DNA of 8,631 bases. Origin: an uncultured Selenomonadaceae bacterium (lineage in GTDB: Bacteria; Bacillota; Negativicutes; Selenomonadales; Selenomonadaceae). How positions within the stretch are numbered: the first letter of the stretch is position 1; every line of letters begins with the position of its first letter. The stretch lies in contig CAJOOE010000025.1 of assembly GCA_905236145.1 (NCBI GenBank), positions 1 through 8,631 on the forward strand, written 5' to 3'. The translations under genes and the position numbers were made by a program. Below are positions 7,542 to 8,631 of the stretch, in pieces. The notes beneath the pieces were generated by a model. That model was given only the letters and a program-made list of their open reading frames with translations, did no database searches and was not told the DNA's origin.

Positions 7542-8015
7542 CATAATCAGATCCGCAACGGTTGCATTGGTCGCCTTTATCAGATCGGCGGGGGAAAGTA
7601 AAATTTGCATACCGCGTTGCCCGGCACTTATCGAAATTTTTTCCTGCGACAAAGCTTTTTCGTCCAGAAAAACCGGATAATTTTTTTTCGCTCCGAGCGG
7701 TGAACAGCCGCCGCGAATGTAACCGGTGAGCGGCTGCAATTCTTTTAAAGCGATCATCTCAACCGACTTGTTGCCGCTTGCCTTCGCCAAATTTTTCAAA
7801 TTCAATTCTTCCCCGCCGCCGATAACAGCCATTACAATTCCGGTCTTGTCCCCGCGAGCGACCAGAGTTTTGAAAACGGAGTCGATATCAAGTCCGGCAG
7901 TTTCGGCAACGTGCGTTGCGGACAAATCAGATTCATCGACTTCATAAGTTTTTATTTCGTAACTGATTTTCAAGCCGTCCAAAATTCTTGCGGCATTTGT
8001 CTTTTTTGTCTTCAT
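7539..8015 (-). CDS. ybaK: YbaK/EbsC-family Cys-tRNA(Pro) deacylase
   Basis: A trans-acting aminoacyl-tRNA editing protein that hydrolyses cysteine mischarged onto tRNA(Pro) (YbaK activity), acting in the cytoplasm. The 158-residue product is the usual size for the family. Conserved elements are the FKTL segment (48-51, with the functional Lys49), ELNLKNLAKASG (70-81), and the substrate-binding loop GGCSPLG (102-108), followed by PVFLDE and a C-terminal GQRGMQI. ATG 8015 is chosen because AAAGGAGA lies at 8020-8027, about 5 nt upstream of the start; an in-frame upstream start at 8042 would add nine residues with no support. It is the first recognisable gene of the minus-strand cluster and its stop overlaps the thrC ribosome-binding site. 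Confidence 0.95.
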   Translation of the reverse strand: MKTKKTNAARILDGLKISYEIKTYEVDESDLSATHVAETAGLDIDSVFKTLVARGDKTGIVMAVIGGGEELNLKNLAKASGNKSVEMIALKELQPLTGYIRGGCSPLGAKKNYPVFLDEKALSQEKISISAGQRGMQILLSPADLIKATNATVADLIM

Positions 8016-8019
8016 CAAA

Positions 8020-8027
8020 TCTCCTTT
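8020..8027 (-). promoter_or_regulatory. ybaK ribosome-binding site
   Basis: AAAGGAGA on the minus strand is followed 4 nt later by ATG 8015. It settles the start in favour of 8015 over the upstream in-frame TTG at 8042. Confidence 0.75.
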
Positions 8028-8063
8028 AAAAAAGTCTTGCAATCATGCCGTTTTTCGGCAACA

Positions 8064-8246
8064 TTAAGATTTTCTGCAAAAGTGCGACCGAATGTTCAAA
8101 GTCATTGTCGGCGTTTTGTGACCGAGCCGCTTGCTTATTGCCGTTTCCGGGAAACGCCGATTTAATCCCACCTTTTTCGCATTGGGTTTTAATGCCTTTG
8201 TGATTGCCGACAATCTTATAACAAAACCCGGCGGATTACAATACAT
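8064..8246 (-). pseudogene. Tyrosine-recombinase (phage integrase) C-terminal remnant
   Basis: A 60-codon minus-strand frame whose last third reads AISKRLGHKTPTMTLNIRSHF, very close to the C-terminal box of phage/conjugative-element integrases (typically ...RLGHxxxxMTLNIYSH...). Upstream, KALKPNAKKVGL (~8150-8195) resembles the segment that normally precedes the HDLRHT box in these enzymes. The HxxR box between the two is absent, which suggests an internal deletion near 8145-8155. The position of the catalytic Tyr is Arg (codon at 8088-8090). With no N-terminal or core domains and two lost catalytic elements, this cannot be an active recombinase. The ATG at 8246 is simply the first in frame, not the original start. 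It lies about 50 bp upstream of ybaK on the same strand. The family call rests on motif recognition only. Confidence 0.65.
8142..8156. repeat. 15-bp perfect inverted repeat inside the integrase remnant
   Basis: CGTTTCC-G-GGAAACG, two 7-bp arms around one base. It coincides with the place where the integrase remnant appears to have lost its HxxR box. It may be a scar, a regulator site or chance. Confidence 0.5.
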
Positions 8247-8255
8247 ACGTTAATA

Positions 8256-8284
8256 TTGACATTGGTATCGATAACGATTAAAAT
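8256..8284 (+). promoter_or_regulatory. Sigma-70-type promoter of the GntP-family gene
   Basis: A perfect -35 TTGACA (8256-8261) and a good -10 TAAAAT (8279-8284) are separated by the optimal 17 bp. Transcription would start near 8291, giving a leader of about 110 nt before the permease start at 8402. Confidence 0.75.
8261..8278. promoter_or_regulatory. Palindromic operator, LacI/GalR-family-like, in the promoter spacer
   Basis: ATTGGTATCGATAACGAT is an 18-bp imperfect dyad centred between 8269 and 8270; seven of nine half-site positions are symmetric and the centre is CG. It fills the spacer between -35 and -10, where a bound repressor would block RNA polymerase. A central CG is typical of LacI/GalR-family operators, including GntR of the gluconate system. 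The stretch from 8263 also fits the catabolite-response (cre) pattern TGNNANCGNTNNCA except for its last base. The regulator itself is not in the window. Confidence 0.5.
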
Positions 8285-8401
8285 TCAGCCGAACGGCAAA
8301 CGGCGGTTTCCGGTTAAGAATCGCATCGCGGAGGACCGGCACGTTAAAAGGCAGAGGTTCAAAATAGGGCAAAGTCTTTTTTTTAAGGAGGGAAAATTTT
8401 T
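8285..8401 (+). other. Untranslated leader of the GntP-family gene
   Basis: About 110 nt of probable transcribed leader. It contains a run of eight T (8377-8384) directly followed by the Shine-Dalgarno AAGGAGG (8385-8391). I see no strong stem upstream of the T run, so I do not call an attenuator, and I recognise no known riboswitch. Confidence 0.45.
8385..8391 (+). promoter_or_regulatory. Strong ribosome-binding site for the TTG start of the permease
   Basis: AAGGAGG lies 10 nt before TTG 8402 and is the only strong site near the beginning of the open frame, so it decides the start. Confidence 0.7.
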
Positions 8402-8631
8402 TTGGAAACATTTTGTACGGGTGTGGCGATTGTCGGCTTGATGATGTTTGCTTATCGCGGCTGGTCGATAATTTTAATTGCACCGTTCTTTGCAATAGTC
8501 GCGGTTCTCATGAGTGAGTTCGGAATTATGCCGTCTTACACCGAACTTTATATGACAAGATTGGCGGAATACACAAAAACTTATTACCCGGTGTTTTTAT
8601 TCGGAGCGGTTTTTGCCCGGCTCATGGAAAA
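8402..8631 (+). CDS. GntP-family permease, N-terminal fragment (runs off right edge)
   Basis: The first 76 codons of a plus-strand gene cut by the window edge. The visible protein begins METFCTGVAIVGLMMFAYRGW, has a hydrophobic helix at ~5-17, and a second at ~21-40 (SIILIAPFFAIVAVL). A loop with TELYMTRLAEYTKTYYP follows, then a third hydrophobic stretch PVFLFGAVFARLMEN. The AYRGWSxxLxAP motif and the FLFGAxFxxLME motif are typical of the GntP family (gluconate/organic-acid:H+ symporters of the inner membrane). The exact substrate cannot be told from the fragment. TTG 8402 is chosen for its AAGGAGG site. Divergent from ybaK, it has its own promoter and probable operator. Confidence 0.82.
   Translation, partial: METFCTGVAIVGLMMFAYRGWSIILIAPFFAIVAVLMSEFGIMPSYTELYMTRLAEYTKTYYPVFLFGAVFARLME

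Larger units (their letters stand above)
8016..8255. other. Divergent intergenic region between ybaK and the permease
   Basis: It holds the integrase remnant (8064-8246) and a short hairpin TGCCG-TTTTT-CGGCA (8046-8060). The hairpin has five base pairs and, on either strand, no adjacent T tract, so it is not a convincing terminator. I find no convincing minus-strand promoter for the ybaK cluster; candidate boxes such as TTGTAA/TTATAA are badly spaced. No tRNA gene is visible that could have been the attachment site. Confidence 0.5.

Noticed and set aside
8046..8060. Hairpin TGCCG-TTTTT-CGGCA as a possible terminator
   Set aside because: It has only five base pairs and no adjacent T tract on either strand.
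8262..8284. A Fur box in the permease promoter, because of the GATAAC/GATTAA hexamers
   Set aside because: The symmetry is centred on CG and the hexamer match to the GATAAT consensus is poor; a LacI-type dyad explains it better.
8256..8441. A 61-codon plus-strand frame beginning in the promoter region
   Set aside because: It starts inside the -35/operator region, has no ribosome-binding site and overlaps the permease start in another frame.
1..8631. CRISPR array, tRNA, rRNA or insertion sequence
   Set aside because: No spaced direct repeats of CRISPR type, no cloverleaf or rRNA sequence and no transposase were seen; the only mobile-element trace is the integrase remnant.

Overview
The window looks like a chromosomal segment from a diderm Firmicute, most likely a member of the Negativicutes. 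It combines genes typical of Firmicutes (a YqhQ/DUF1385 membrane protein, a ~500-residue threonine synthase) with an outer-membrane two-partner secretion (TPS) system, which only a cell with an outer membrane can use. This placement is inferred from gene content; no rRNA or other taxonomic marker is present. Non-ATG starts backed by good Shine-Dalgarno sequences are common here (TTG for thrC and the GntP-family gene, probably GTG for the SufBD gene and the adhesin).

Layout. Six genes lie on the minus strand and read right to left: ybaK (Cys-tRNA(Pro) deacylase, 8015-7539), thrC (7524-6019), yqhQ/DUF1385 (6006-5131), a short SufB/SufD-family protein (about 5078-4350), a TpsB/FhaC-type outer-membrane transporter (4312-2663), and a very large TpsA-type filamentous adhesin that starts near 2603 and runs off the left edge with 867 codons visible and no stop. 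The gaps are 14, 12, 52, 37 and about 59 bp. No convincing terminator or internal promoter is visible, so the set may be one long transcript, with a surface-adhesin export system at the end of a housekeeping cluster.

At the right end, a divergent plus-strand gene encodes the N-terminus of a GntP-family (gluconate-type) permease and runs off the right edge. It has a strong promoter, TTGACA-17-TAAAAT. The spacer of this promoter is filled by an imperfect 18-bp palindrome with a central CG, the layout of a LacI/GalR-family operator.

The 386-bp divergent intergenic region also holds a decayed tyrosine-recombinase (phage integrase) C-terminus. The HxxR box is missing and the catalytic Tyr position is Arg, so this was once the edge of an integrated element.

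The main points to follow up are a run of 8-bp tandem repeats that forms the ribosome-binding region of the SufBD gene; an apparently SufC-less, half-length SufBD protein next to a TPS locus; the integrase relic; the operator in the permease promoter; and the repetitive charged linkers in the adhesin. I did not find a clearly new system. The closest to novel is the SufBD-TpsB-TpsA association together with the repeat-based translation start.
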